Shown piece after piece: positions 20,994 to 31,764 of a stretch of DNA of 64,000 nucleotides. The notes beneath the pieces were generated by a model. It saw only the letters and a program-made list of their open reading frames with translations. It was not told the origin of the DNA and ran no database searches. The position numbers were made by a program, and so were the translations under genes. Source of the DNA: Eukaryota sp. TZLM1-RC (lineage: Eukaryota; Metamonada: BaSk clade); contig JAUPSS010000004.1 of assembly GCA_040285825.1 (NCBI GenBank), forward strand, positions 558,001 to 622,000, given 5' to 3'. Within the stretch, counting starts at the first letter, position 1; every line of letters begins with the position of its first letter.

Positions 20994-22040
20994 TTGATAT
21001 TAATTCTACGGTTAGTGAAAACCACATCAGGTCCCAGCGTAAAGGATAATGAGAAAACAGCAATCTCAATTCCTGGAAGGTCAATCATGTTTAAAAGAGC
21101 TTGCTTCGGACTAAAGAACATCCCAGCAGTTTTTCAAAACGTAATGATGGAAATTTTTCAAATAGACGGCGTTTTCATATACATTGACGATATCACAAAA
21201 GTTGAAACGACATTCGAAGAATTTTATAAGAGATTACAAAGAGTCCTCCAATGCGCCAGAAATAGACGTGTAAATATAGGCTTACGTAAATGTAAATTCG
21301 TAACATCAAAACACCCTATCGACATTTTAGGAAGTACCTTCCAGGATAAAACTAGATTTATAAGTAAGAAAAAAATCGCAGCCTTGATGAGAATCCCTAG
21401 ACCAAAAACAGTGAAAGAAGTTCGCTCATTGGTAGGGTCCATCAATTATATTAGAGATTGGCTTCCAGGTATTTCTAAATTAATTGCTCCAATTGACGAG
21501 CTAATTAAAGGAAAACCTAAAATAGTTAAAAGGAGTAGCAAGCATGACGATTACTTAAAACAAATAAAAGACTTAATAGTAAACCACATGCCCCTCGAAT
21601 TACCAGCTCCGGGCAAGCGAGTATTGATAAGTACTGACGCTTCAGATGTAGCAGTAGGAGGTGTTATTTGGCAAGAAATTGAACCCTACTCCCCTGCAGG
21701 AACCCCGCTAAAGAAAAAGAAAGTAAAACCTTTGTCATTCTATAGTTGATTGCTTACAGAAACACAAAGAAAATGGTCCACTTTACAAAAAGAATTATAT
21801 GCAATACTTTTGATTTTAACTGAAAGTTTGTTTAGAAAGCTAATTGTTAACTAGACATTTAACAATTTTCACAGATCATAAAAACATTGAATTCCTGGCT
21901 ACAGCCCCAGAGAAAAATAGAATTGTAAAGAGATGGCTGCTGATACTATCTGAATTCGACTTTGACATAGTCCACGAACCTGGTGAAGACAACCATTGGG
22001 CAGATATGTTATCGAGGAATATTGATTTGGATCAAAACGA
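20994..22040 (+). pseudogene. Ty3/gypsy reverse transcriptase and RNase H, broken
   Basis: The frame at 20994-21749 holds RT motifs F-K-R-A-C-F-G-L-K-N and FIYIDDITKV (catalytic YIDD). The connection motif TVKEVRSLVGSINYIRDWLP and the RNase H start STDASDVAVGGVIWQE follow. A TGA (21747) interrupts at FYS; the frame then continues LLTETQRKWSTLQKELYAIL. A second shift near 21844 restores FTDHKNIEFLA and EPGEDNHWADMLSR. The N-terminal fingers of RT are missing or unreadable upstream. Confidence 0.88.
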
Positions 22041-22319
22041 GGAAACTCCTTCTATTTGTAGCATAAATATACCAGATACTTTACTTTCAAATTACGAGAT
22101 ACCTCCACTAGACGATGATTCGGATTCGGATCTTGGAGACATCCCACCAATCTCATCTCTAAGTAGACACCAAGACCTACCTATTCTTTCTTCTTGGTTC
22201 TCTAAGATAAGATCTGAACAACAAATAGCCAAAAACAACAACGACTCGTTATTTGAAAATGCAATTCTAGATGAAAATACTCATATTTGGAAAAAGAATA
22301 AAAACAAAATTCTGATTCC

Positions 22320-23640
22320 AAAGAGCCTCAGAAAACAGGCACTACTATTAATACATGGTTTGTTTCAATCTGGTCACCCTAGCAAAAACGATAGTTTTTC
22401 AGAAACTATCCAAAAGCGATTTCTACTGGCCCAATATGAGAAAGGACCTCATTAATCATGTCAAAAGATGCCCAACTTGTCAAAAAACGGCTCCAGTTAA
22501 AAGATTAAAAACACCTTCCACAGGATCTCTATGGGCAGATCGTCCTTTTGCTAGATTAAATGTCGACACAATTGGACCTCTGAATACTGATAGTGATGGT
22601 AATAAATACTTATTAGTATTTGTAGCTTCTTTTACTGGATACTCAATTTTAGTCCCTCTGAAAAAACTCAATGCCTTAGAGACTGCAGAGGCTTTGATTT
22701 GGACCGTTTGCGCAATTTTTGGCATACCTATGTTAATTCATAGTGATAATGGTCCTGAGTTCGCCAATGAGACTTTTAAGATAGTGTGTAATAGATTAGC
22801 TATTGACATGAGTAACTTAATACCCCACTACTCTGAAAGTAATGGACTCGTAGAACGAAAACATAGAGACGTTCTACAATGCTTGAGGAAATTATTAATA
22901 GATTTTAATGATTATGGAAATTGGTCTACATACGTACCTATATCCCCAACTATTCATAAATTCTACTAATGTTGTTGTTGAACTCAAATTGAATTAGTAG
23001 GTTTCTTTGTATTTCGACTGATGACGTGATACTCATTTATGAATCAGTTTTATTAATAAACAACAGATTTTTCTCTCTCCTTCGTGTGTTCATCTGCCTA
23101 ACGGCATCACTAAAAGCAGAAAAACTGGTTTTACCCTATACGAACTCATGTTCGGTTCTTCGATTACCCCAAGAACAGACCCTGCTAATATATTAGGAAA
23201 TTCGTCCAAATTTGAAAATAGTATCCCCTTATTAGATGACATCAAAATGAAAAACACTCGTCTACAAGAAAAAAGGGAAGAAGCAGAGCTTCACCAAACA
23301 ATAAAATACTCCGTCTTCAGTAGATAATTCTAATTCGTGTTTTTTAGCATTTAATATTGGTGACTACGTCTTACGTAAAACCAAGCAAAATAATAAATTG
23401 CATGGATCTTGGAATGGACCATTTTTAGTTATTGACCTTTCTTCCAAATCCACTTTATTATTGAAGAATCTTACTACTGGCGCAGAATTAAAAGCAATAC
23501 AATAGACTTTAGGCAACAATGGCGCATACCAAATGTGACTAGATTCTACCGGCCAGTGAAAAATTTCCTAGTATCTAAGATGTACTGGTCTTCCTTCTTG
23601 GCAATGCAATTATTGATTTATTATATTCAACCAGACGTAT
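22320..23640 (+). pseudogene. Ty3/gypsy integrase, broken and split by a solo LTR
   Basis: The HHCC zinc domain (IHGLFQSGHPSK, then CPTCQKT) spans a frame change at about 22430. The catalytic core carries all three acidic residues: NVDTIGP, HSDNGPEF and GLVERKHRD. A one-base shift near 22945 and the inserted solo LTR at 22970-23109 split the core's end from KTGFTLYELMFGS. A C-terminal GPF/Y-type module (WNGPFLVIDL, about 23410) is followed by WRIPNVTRFYRPV after a 17-nt out-of-frame insertion near 23500. Confidence 0.88.
22970..23109 (+). repeat. 140-bp solo LTR nested in the integrase
   Basis: It begins TGTTGTTG, ends GCATCA, and contains an AATAAA signal near 23057. It is flanked by CTAA on both sides (22966-22969 and 23110-23113; ACTAA if the end base is shared). 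Removing it and one flank restores a readable N-S-T-K-S-R-K-T-G-F junction of the integrase. A second copy lies at 2918-3047 on the other strand. Confidence 0.85.
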
Positions 23641-23690
23641 TTCACAAAACCATCTACTTTCTATTTCAATGCTTCTCTGTTCTACTTTTT

Positions 23691-24924
23691 TGATTTTTAC
23701 ATCTTGCTTTGAAATCTTGAGCCCACTGATCACTTCTACAATCCAATTAACCGGTTGTGTAATTAAATGGAGTTTTTTTATAACTCAAAGCACTTTGTTT
23801 CTTTGTTTCACATATTTTTTCAAAGCAAGAAAGACATTTTGAAGCAGTGTGGTTTTAAACTACCAACACAGTTTGAAAACATCGTCTAATCAAGGAACAA
23901 ATGCATCCATTTGAAGCATTAGGGGGACCTTTTGTGGATTACAGATTTCTTAACCACCCATTTTTCCTTTACACAATACCAATTTACCAAACTGATACCA
24001 CTGGTTACTGAATCCGCTTTCCCAGAATGTATTTTTTTCATTGACGAGACTTAGGGGTACACTGTTTTGAAAAAACTTGTCGTTTCACATTCAACCAGTT
24101 ACTAGTTAAGTTGTGTAAGAGGTGGTTTGCCATCTACATTATCCAATACTTTTTTGCCAATAGTCCATAGTTCTCTGATGTCCGTTGAAAAGAATCAAAG
24201 TTTACTGCCCATATTAAGGCAAATATTTACATAATGTTTTAGAATTTTGCTTTTAATCATTCTAAATAATGAACTAGTGTGAAATGATTGATGCAGATAA
24301 AGTTCTTCAACTCCTCATTTAACGTTCAAAATGATTGATCATTTGATATTTTAAGCCCATGCACTTGTCAAGATAACCTTGAATCTAACACTTTTTTTGA
24401 GGGAAGAAGTGAATTTGTCCAATGCTGATGTCGAATGTGAAGGTTTTTGTATGAAAAAGTTATTGGACAAGGCCGAAAATGTCAAAAAAGTTTATTGCAA
24501 TTGTTGAAAATAAACGATCCTTTTGTATTTTGATGAATTTCCACTATATAATAAACCCAAAATTCAATATCTCCATATCCAACATCAGCCAAATGCAATT
24601 GACTGAAAGTTTTTCCTCCATGATACCGTCCAGGAGATGACAAATCAGAAGATTATAAGGTGACAACACCTTTGAAAAATGGTCAAAAGGTTTTAGGTAA
24701 AATGGAAATTAGAGTTCAATGTGTGCTCTGTTCATTAACATCAATGTTCCTTTGTTGTGCCGCAGACACCCCAACTCCGTTCTTTGCAGTGGCTTCTGAG
24801 ATTATGGTTGTCGTCCAAGTGGTTTGATGTCATCACAAATTCACTTGTAGATTATCTACAGTGGTGCTGTAAACCACTCCAAACACACCCACTGAATCAT
24901 TTATTCCAATCTTGAGGAACACTA
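23691..24924. other. relic-rich region without a callable gene
   Basis: The minus strand at about 23680-24240 has broken coding-like stretches, for example LRELWTIGKKVLDNVDGKPP near 24150-24200 and NWYCVKEKWVVKKSVIHKRS near 23960-24010. They are interrupted by stops and frame changes, and I cannot assign a family. From 24250 the sequence is ordinary AT-rich DNA leading into the promoter of the VWA-LRR gene. No 3' LTR of the Ty3 element was recognised. Confidence 0.35.
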
Positions 24925-26763
24925 ATGAAGAATCTAATAGTGGTTTTTCTCGTTTTGGTTGCTGTTGTACAATGTACTGATGAACTTACCCTAACCAAAA
25001 CTGCACGTCCAACTTCCACAAAGGTTGCTTCTTCAGGTAAGGACACTTTCACAGAGGTTTGTCTAACAGTTAAAGGGTTTGGTGAAGTCAAAAAAGACCC
25101 AAAAGATCCTCCAAAACCTCCCAAAGATCCAAAACCTCCAGTAAAATGCCAAGACCCACTTCATGTGGTTATTGCCGTTGAAGAGTCCCAGGAAATGCAA
25201 CGAGTAGATGCTAGCCGCCAAAGAATACACGTAGCCAAGTCCCTCGTCCGAGAAATGCGTCCCCAATGTGACTGGGTGGTCATTGTTACGTATGATCGTC
25301 AACTGAAGGAAACAACCCACCGCATGACCCCTTCCCAAGCTATAAGTCACCTCTCTCGCATTTCTGCAAGGTCCTCTCACTCTGATAGCTCCATCTCTGC
25401 TGCTCTTCAAGGTATTTCATGACATTAATATATACTTATCACAGGTATTAAGCTGGGAACCAGCCGCTTGGGTTCTGCTCGAAGAATGAAGATTGTAGTT
25501 TTGGGTACAGGAAAAGGAACGTACTCTACATCCACTATATCTCAAGCATGGCCCATTTACTCCATTGGTATAGGTTACTCTAAGGGTGCTGCTCATATGA
25601 GTAATCTCCGATTCCTTGCCTCTTACACAGGTGGTGCTGCCTACACTTCAACATCAGAGCGTACTATTGGATATCTCAAGAGTCATCTGTGTTTCACCTC
25701 CGTTACTCCACCATCCAAACCTGATCCCAAACCTGATCAACCCAAACCATCTATTACTGCTCCATACGATATAAATGTATTTGAAGGAACGAAGAAGTTT
25801 TGGATAAGTCATAAAGAGTTTCACCCTGTTCCTGATGCAAAGCAACAGACTAAAGATGGTTTTACCATAGAATGGCATGACGTTGGTCCAAGTAAGATTG
25901 ATGGCAAGTCATACTTGACAAAAGGCGAGACGTTAAAGTTTTGTTTCAAGACAGAAAGCAAGCTTCCTGGTAAATGTCCTGTTGACGTCGTAGACTACTC
26001 CAGGGTGGAATACAAGGTGAAGGGTAAGAAAGTAACCCAGAAATTCCCCCAAGCCTACGTCACAGTCTCTGATGCTCCCATTAAATGTCCCTCTGAAAAA
26101 GACGTACTGATTGATTTTTACCAGAAAACGGGTGGGGAACAGTGGAAGGAAGACCATGGTTGGTTGGAAGGAGAACCTTGTCATGATGGGAAATATCCCG
26201 AAAACAAGTGGTTTGGAGTTCATTGTTCAGATAACAAAGTCAAAGAGCTTCGTCTTCCCAATAATAACCTCGTGGGTGAACTCCCCTCCACAATAGGATG
26301 TCTGTCTTTCCTTAAGGATCTCCATCTTCCAGGTAACAAGCTCACTGGGCCTTTACCTGCTTCTATTGGTCAGCTGATTCATCTCCAATACTTTGACCTC
26401 AGTGATAACATGCTCTCAGGAGGCGAGTCCTGTGATGGTAAGGAACAAACTATTCCCAGTAACGTTTGCATGCTCAAACATCTAAAGTACTTCTATCTCT
26501 CACGTAATCCTCTCACAGGAGTCATCCCATCATGTGTAGGAAAGATGAAGGAGCTTGATCAATGGCATACCGATTGTTCCAAGTTGAAGTCTGAAATTCC
26601 CAAAGGATTTTTGTCTCTTCCATTATTGACAGAACTTCACACATTCTGCTCTGAGCATGAACCTGATTGTCCTCCCTGGAAAGCCGAGTTGGAAGAAAAG
26701 GGTGTTATTTTCAAGTGTGAGAGTGTAGATTGTAGGGAAAGATGTCAACCAAAGTCGTATTGA
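24925..26763 (+). CDS. secreted VWA-like and leucine-rich-repeat protein, two exons
   Basis: Exons 24925-25411 and 25445-26763 give about 602 residues. Residues 1-17 (MKNLIVVFLVLVAVVQC) are a signal peptide. A Pro/Lys linker precedes a von Willebrand A-like fold (about residues 70-240). Its first strand DPLHVVIAVEESQEM sits where DxSxS should be, so the metal site looks degenerate. A second Pro-rich linker and a beta-rich Cys-containing domain (about 265-380) follow. The C-terminal half is a plant/amoeba-type LRR: the cap (DFYQKTGGEQW...GVHC) and repeats such as LRLPNNNLVGELPSTIGCL and LKDLHLPGNKLTGPLPASIG. The cysteine-rich end closes the LRR. It is probably an extracellular adhesion or recognition protein. 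It converges with the GNAT gene, with stop codons 124 bp apart. Confidence 0.85.
25412..25444 (+). other. 33-nt spliceosomal intron
   Basis: It starts GTATTT and ends TCACAG, in phase 1. It contains in-frame stops, and its removal joins the VWA-like stretch SISAALQ directly to GIKLGTSRLGSARRMKIVVL in one frame. Confidence 0.85.
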
Positions 26764-26887
26764 TTTGGCATTAGAAATAAACGTTGTGTGATGTGGACCA
26801 TACAGAGCATTGTACATGAGCACCTCAAAAAATCATTGAATTGTTCGTTTTTAATCAAACAGTGTGATGTAACAAAATTTATAAAGA

Positions 26888-27787
26888 CTATTGAGGAATA
26901 TCTACCAAATCTACAAAATCCAAACCTCTCAATTGATCCAACATATCAACTATTCCAGCATCCATAACTTCAGAATCATCAGCCTTACACCAATCATAAT
27001 ACTCTTGGAGAAAGGCAATAATCTGGGATGCAGGAACCTGGTCAACATTGGAATCTACACAAACGGTGAGCATATACTCTTCTTCAAGGCAGGGCTTCTT
27101 GCGGTACTCCTGAGGAAGGTAATACTCGAAAGCGAGGCGGCGAAAACCCTTGGAACTCCAAAATCCACGAGCAGAACTACTATAGGGATCAAGACTTACT
27201 TCAGCGAAATAGAGAGGTTTCGTACCAGAAAACTTAGCATCTACATGCTTCATACTATCCTTCCATACTCTGGAGGCTAGTCCTTGACGCTTGTAATCAG
27301 TATGAGTGGCGAGATAACCAATGAGAACACATTCGTTATGAGGGAATACATCAATTGAAACACCACATACAACCTGGTTCTCCTCATTTGTGATGAGTGA
27401 AACGTGGCAATGTGGCTGAGTTTCATCATAATGGCTGAGATGAACACACTCATTTTCAACAGGATCATCCTTAAATGTTGTCCGAAGCAAACTAATCCAG
27501 CCAGGGGCGAGTTCTTTGCGCTGCGGAAGAGTAGCATACTTGTACTTGGCATCTGCGAGGTCTAATGGGAGTGAAGCCTGCTTAGTTGGGAGTACCAATG
27601 TTGACCCAAACGTACTCGGTTTTTTCTTGCGCTTCTTTACACCACGGGAACATCCTGTAATTTCTGAGGAAGAGGAGCCATCATTGTGGAACATAAAACA
27701 GTTAGAAGTAGAGAGTAACAAGAGGAGAGAAAAACAACTGGTCCAAATTGTCCAACCAAAAGCATGCAAAATACAATTTGTATCCAT
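26888..27787 (-). CDS. GNAT-family N-acetyltransferase with N-terminal signal or anchor
   Basis: The first ATG in frame is at 27785-27787, giving 299 residues. Residues about 9-28 form a hydrophobic stretch (TIWTSCFSLLLLLSTSNC), a signal peptide or membrane anchor. A Ser/Lys-rich region follows (KKRKKKPS). The acetyltransferase core spans about 75-250. Its motif A reads VLIGYLATHTDYKRQGLASR, with R-Q-G-L-A binding the acetyl-CoA pyrophosphate, and motif B includes GFWSSKGFRRLAFEYYLP. The C-terminal 50 residues are acidic. The substrate is unknown. Retrotransposon remnant E lies directly upstream. Confidence 0.8.
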   Translation of the reverse strand: MDTNCILHAFGWTIWTSCFSLLLLLSTSNCFMFHNDGSSSSEITGCSRGVKKRKKKPSTFGSTLVLPTKQASLPLDLADAKYKYATLPQRKELAPGWISLLRTTFKDDPVENECVHLSHYDETQPHCHVSLITNEENQVVCGVSIDVFPHNECVLIGYLATHTDYKRQGLASRVWKDSMKHVDAKFSGTKPLYFAEVSLDPYSSSARGFWSSKGFRRLAFEYYLPQEYRKKPCLEEEYMLTVCVDSNVDQVPASQIIAFLQEYYDWCKADDSEVMDAGIVDMLDQLRGLDFVDLVDIPQ

Positions 27788-27849
27788 TTGTTTTTTCTCT
27801 ATTTGGTTCACTTGCTCCCACTGCTTAACGTTTTTTGGCAGAGCTTGAA

Positions 27850-28075
27850 ATAATTGGAAGGGGAACGACCAATAGATATTTTAATTGTAATGGCAAAATA
27901 GAATTGTGTTTTCTATTTCTAAGGAGATGGTGAAAATGGTTTCTGATGCTCAACTTTCTCTTGGATCTGATTATGAGAAAGTTACATCTAGCTGTCTTGT
28001 ATTGGGGAAGACAGATTATTTAGATGTTCATTCATAAGTTGTTTATTGAATAAATATTATTTTAAATTCAAGAAA
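27850..28075 (+). mobile_element. non-LTR retrotransposon remnant E (3' end only)
   Basis: The plus strand reads W-Q-N-R-I-V-F-S-I-S-K-E-M-like codons, then MVSDAQLSLGSDYEKVTSSCL and an end similar to copy D's last residues. An AATAAA-containing tail follows. It is heavily 5'-truncated and sits about 65 bp upstream of the GNAT start codon. Confidence 0.65.
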
Positions 28076-28404
28076 AACAACAGATTTCTGTGTTCTTTGA
28101 TATTCTATGAAAGTGGACACCCGTACTTCTGAATGTCTGAAACTATCTCAGTTTGTCTCATGTGTGAAGCTTTGGTGGTTTTCTCCAATCTCCATTATGA
28201 ATGTGGTTCATTTATCGAATAAGAGAAGCAATAGCGAGAAAACAAGCACATGAGAATTTTGAAGAAGAAAATTAATTGAATTAAGTCCTATTAGAATATA
28301 TATTATAAATATAGAATGCTTATTATTATGAAAAAATGTCCAATTGATGAGTGCCACATTTTCAAAGTTCTTTTGATCCTGCCTTGAGAAATCTATTAGA
28401 AATT
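28076..28404. other. intergenic region
   Basis: About 330 AT-rich bases between two retroelement stubs. No gene, repeat or RNA structure is recognised. Confidence 0.35.
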
Positions 28405-28662
28405 ATGAAACTTTTTTGGATGACTTCCAAAAAATGGTGAAAGAAAAAACAATGAAAAGATTTGATATTTTTTTATGGCGTTCACGGATTCAATTTGCCA
28501 TTATTAATAGATTACCGCGGTTTTTCAATCGAATTAGAGAAGCTTTAGCTAGACAGCAAGCAAATCAAGATTTTGTAGAGGAAATCTTGGTTTAATGATA
28601 GTCGTCCCATTAGTTATGATTCAATTTAATTAAGTGTGCAAATTCAATAAATTAAAATTATG
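28405..28662 (+). mobile_element. non-LTR retrotransposon remnant F (3' end only)
   Basis: It encodes the last about 60 residues of the third lineage (FLDDFQKMVKEKTMKRFDIF and onward to QDFVEEILV), with a TAA and the same 3' untranslated sequence as copy J (GTCGTCCCATTAGTTATG, then CAATAAA). It is 5'-truncated exactly within the coding region. Confidence 0.88.
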
Positions 28663-29689
28663 AAACAATGAAGATTTAATCAGTAACGACCATTTAATCT
28701 AATAGAAAAGTTGGAGAAATATTTTCTCATGGTTGAGAAAAAGAAACCGATTGACAAAAACCCCCGTGTGATAACTATTTGCAAATTTAAAAATGATGAA
28801 TTTCATAGAAGAGTCGACACATTCATGGAGTGTAGAGTCATCATTAATGAACAGTGTCATTTTGAATTAAGGAAACATGAACGCTGATCATCAATGGCTG
28901 TCCATGCTGATTCATCCACATCCCAGAATCATTGAGTTTGCAATTAATACTTCCTTGAATGTATTATCTACAGCTGATAACCTTGATTGACGGAAAATTT
29001 GTTGATTTGATGATTGTACAATGCACTCCACAATTTTTTCAGTTTGCTGTTGTTCAATTTTAGAATTAAAGTGTTAGTAATGTTGAACATTTGGAAATCT
29101 ATTTCTTTCATTGATCACTAAAAAAATATTTAAATTCTTATTTAAATTCCTAAAAAACAGTTAAATTTACCTTCTTTTACCTGATAAATCTGTTTTCTTG
29201 TATTTTTTTCAAAAAAATCAAGTCATGATTAGGAGAATTCAGCAACAGATAGCGGTTTATCTTTCTGTCAAAAGTAATGGATAGTATTACCTGAGAAATT
29301 GTCATTAAATCAAATAAAATCTAAGATAAATGAATACAGACATTAAGTTGTCAAAATCAAAAAGTATGAAACCAAAAAATCAATTATGAATGAAAAAACT
29401 ACGTGTTGAGCTCTTTTTTTTGAACAATGAAGAATATTGAAACATTCCTGACCCTTTGGTCATAACAAAGCTATTTTTTCACCTAAATCAAATTCAGTTA
29501 AAATTATTTCATTAATCCTTGATTTATTTTAGTTAAAATTAACATTTTTTGATCACGTGTAATTAACAGTATAAAATAGACTTTTCGACGCATTTTTCAA
29601 TCTAGAACTGATCGATACTGATCTTATTTGAATATTGCTTTGTTATTTTCCAACATGTTGATGTAAGGGTTGAAAAACGTTAATTGTGT
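28663..29689. other. intergenic region left of the inverted duplication
   Basis: About 1 kb of AT-rich DNA. I see no open frame of note, no RNA gene and no repeat shared with other parts of the window. Confidence 0.35.
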
Positions 29690-29814
29690 TGAGGTAGGTT
29701 GAAACATCATTCGATTTTAATGAATGTACAAGCAGTTAGCAACATCTAGAGCTGAAGAAGTCAAAATTATCATGCATGCTGAAAAAACAATTATTTGAAT
29801 TTCAACTCGCATAC

Positions 29815-29995
29815 CTAATTCATGCTTTGTGCCTTTGTCTTTTCTGTATTTGGAAGTTTGGGTAAAACCGCTTTATCTTTAGACAATTTCTCCAACAAGA
29901 ACTGCAAGAGTATTTGATCAAACTTTCTGACAAAATAGAATTGTTTTTTCTATTTTTAAAGGGATGTATGGCATTGACGATTTTAGGTAAAAAAC
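29815..29995 (+). mobile_element. non-LTR retrotransposon remnant O (3' end only)
   Basis: It encodes a broken AFVFSVFGSLGKTALSLDNF stretch and a W-Q-N-R-I-V-like segment matching the tail of copy D (LGSLGKAAMAFLEDF). A mirrored version exists at about 58310-58490, so the insertion predates the inverted duplication. Confidence 0.65.
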
Positions 29996-30240
29996 ACAGT
30001 ATGGAAATTTTCAATGGTATATGTGGTGTCTGAGAAAATACACTTTTGGCGTTCAAACAATTTCGTTTTCATAAAAAAACAAACTAAATTAAAAAAAGTA
30101 GTTAAAAAAACATTTTCTTGGTTACGGAGAATGGAATCTTGGCGGCTTCCCACAAATTTTCCATGAGAAAACAGTTCAATGAAAAACAAACTTTTTCATT
30201 AACCTTAAAACCTAAAATTAAAAATAAACAGTTGTTAAAT

Positions 30241-31764
30241 TAAAACTTACATGTTGTGTGATCAACACCTCATCAAAAATCCAATAATAAACCAATGATT
30301 TTTGTAAGTTTTTAAAAGCCAATGGAAAATAATTCCATTCATTCTAAATCTGTCATTCATGGTGATTTAAAGCCTGAAAACACCTGGTTTGTAAATGCTC
30401 AAATTTGGCTTTATTGGCATTTACCCCCAAATATGCTGCATTGGAAGTAGCATGGCGATATTTCTACGAGAGGTGAAATTCACCAAGATACCAGTAACCA
30501 ATTACATAACTCCCAAAGAACCATTCCAAGGCTCTTTTTAATTGAGGATTATTGTCTATTTGTTATTGACATTAATGGTGATGTTTGGAAGTTTGACAAC
30601 TGAAAATATTAAGGTTTCTTTAAACCAATACCAATGAACATAGCTTCTGGTTCAACAAAAGGCCAAGTCCGTCGTTCTCAACTGGGTAGACTCGAATGAC
30701 TCTTCAACCGACTACGATCATCTTCCCGTCTCTATTCCGATCGACCGGGAAGTTTTGAAAAATTTGGCGAATCAATACACGTCAAATGATCCCTCAAATA
30801 GACCAAATATTGACCAAATAATTCAACAATTGAGTTTATTGGAAAATTATGCTGGTTCCCTTTAATTAATGTCAAAAGAAAAGTCCATCCAGAACAAAGC
30901 AATATGCTTTGAAAAAGTTTTTGCTTATAAGAATTAAACTACGGCCGAGATAACAGAGAGAGAGCTTTCACCTTCATCCAACACCTCTCCTCTCCTCACC
31001 TTGTAAATGTCATTCAAAGAGCCGATGAATGTGTCCATTATTCATTCATTAAGAAGTGCTGTCCTTTGCTTGATAAGCTTTGAAACAGTTTCTGTTTACA
31101 ACGTAGGAGAAAAATGTACATTATAAACAGATTCACAATCATTAAAGAAAATAAATCTGGAATTAATCTTTAAATAATGATTTGAAACTAAAAAAAATGA
31201 ATTGAAATAAAAATCACCTCTTAAAAAACAATTCCCAAAGAGATTAAATCAATCGAATATAGGTGGCTCAAACCTGCCATTGATTGGATAGAGACAACTA
31301 CCAAAAGTGGTACCACGAAACAGAATGACAGATGCGAAGATGACCAAAAGCTTCACCATTCAGCAAGAGATGTCTTGGAAAAGTTAAGAACAACAACCAC
31401 TTTAAGTGTGGTAATATGGGTAAAATTATTGCAAAGATATATGAGTCAGTGGACATAGAGGTAACTGACAAAAACTGAAATAAACAAGCTAAACTGAAAG
31501 AGAAAGGGTGAAGAAGAACTGCTTATGTCGGCCGACACAACAGCCTCGGTGATGACATGGAATTTAGCCATTGGAAGAACGGGCATGGGATTGTAGACAA
31601 GAGATCAAGGGAAGCGAGACAAGGCGATGGACATAATCTGGTGGTAAGAGACAGCGATGGCGGGTTCAGAAAATAGTTGACAACAATGAGATGCAGCAGA
31701 AGGAATGACCTTACAGCAAAAGCATCAATTGGCGGAGTGTTGATCACACAACATGTAAGTTTTA
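30241..31764. mobile_element. 1.5-kb segment bounded by perfect 28-nt inverted repeats (left copy)
   Basis: Positions 30241-30268 and 31737-31764 are exact reverse complements of each other over 28 nt, starting TAAAACTTACATGTTGTGTG. If TA is taken as the target duplication, the terminal repeat begins AAACTTACATG. The interior holds kinase and RCC1 fragments but no transposase. This resembles a non-autonomous DNA transposon that captured host gene pieces. The same arrangement exists in the right arm at 56534-58052. Confidence 0.55.
30330..31095 (+). pseudogene. shuffled protein-kinase and RCC1-family fragments (left arm)
   Basis: In order along the plus strand: a kinase catalytic-loop piece KSVIHGDLKPENTW (about 30343-30390); an RCC1-family piece YITPKEPFQGSFLIED then VIDINGDVWKF (about 30490-30600); a kinase C-lobe end SNDPSNRPNIDQIIQQLSLL (about 30785-30845) with a TAA; and an N-lobe piece ERAFTFIQHLSSPHLVNVIQ (about 30960-31020). 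The order is not that of one kinase gene, and each piece is incomplete. The RCC1 piece matches the middle of the gene at 33013-35391. No member can be functional. Confidence 0.7.

Larger units (their letters stand above)
17684..23690 (+). mobile_element. Ty3/gypsy-type LTR retrotransposon, decayed
   Basis: The order is short 5' LTR or leader, gag, reverse transcriptase (YIDD), RNase H, then integrase, which is the order of Ty3/gypsy rather than Copia. Stops and frameshifts run through all parts, and a 140-bp solo LTR of another family is nested in the integrase. No convincing 3' LTR was found after 23690, so the element is probably truncated. A shortened relative occupies 39930-41080. Confidence 0.9.

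Noticed and set aside
17845-21749. TGA read as a sense codon (Arg) to keep the Ty3 frames open
   Set aside because: TGA ends conserved genes here (USP at 48897, VWA-LRR at 26761), and the element also has TAA, TAG and frameshifts. Decay is simpler.
23691-24924. 3' LTR of the Ty3 element
   Set aside because: No segment here repeats the 17684-17760 sequence or starts TGTTGGCGCC.
24925-25422. VWA part as a separate short gene
   Set aside because: A 33-nt GT-AG intron joins it in frame to the downstream exon and completes the VWA-like fold.
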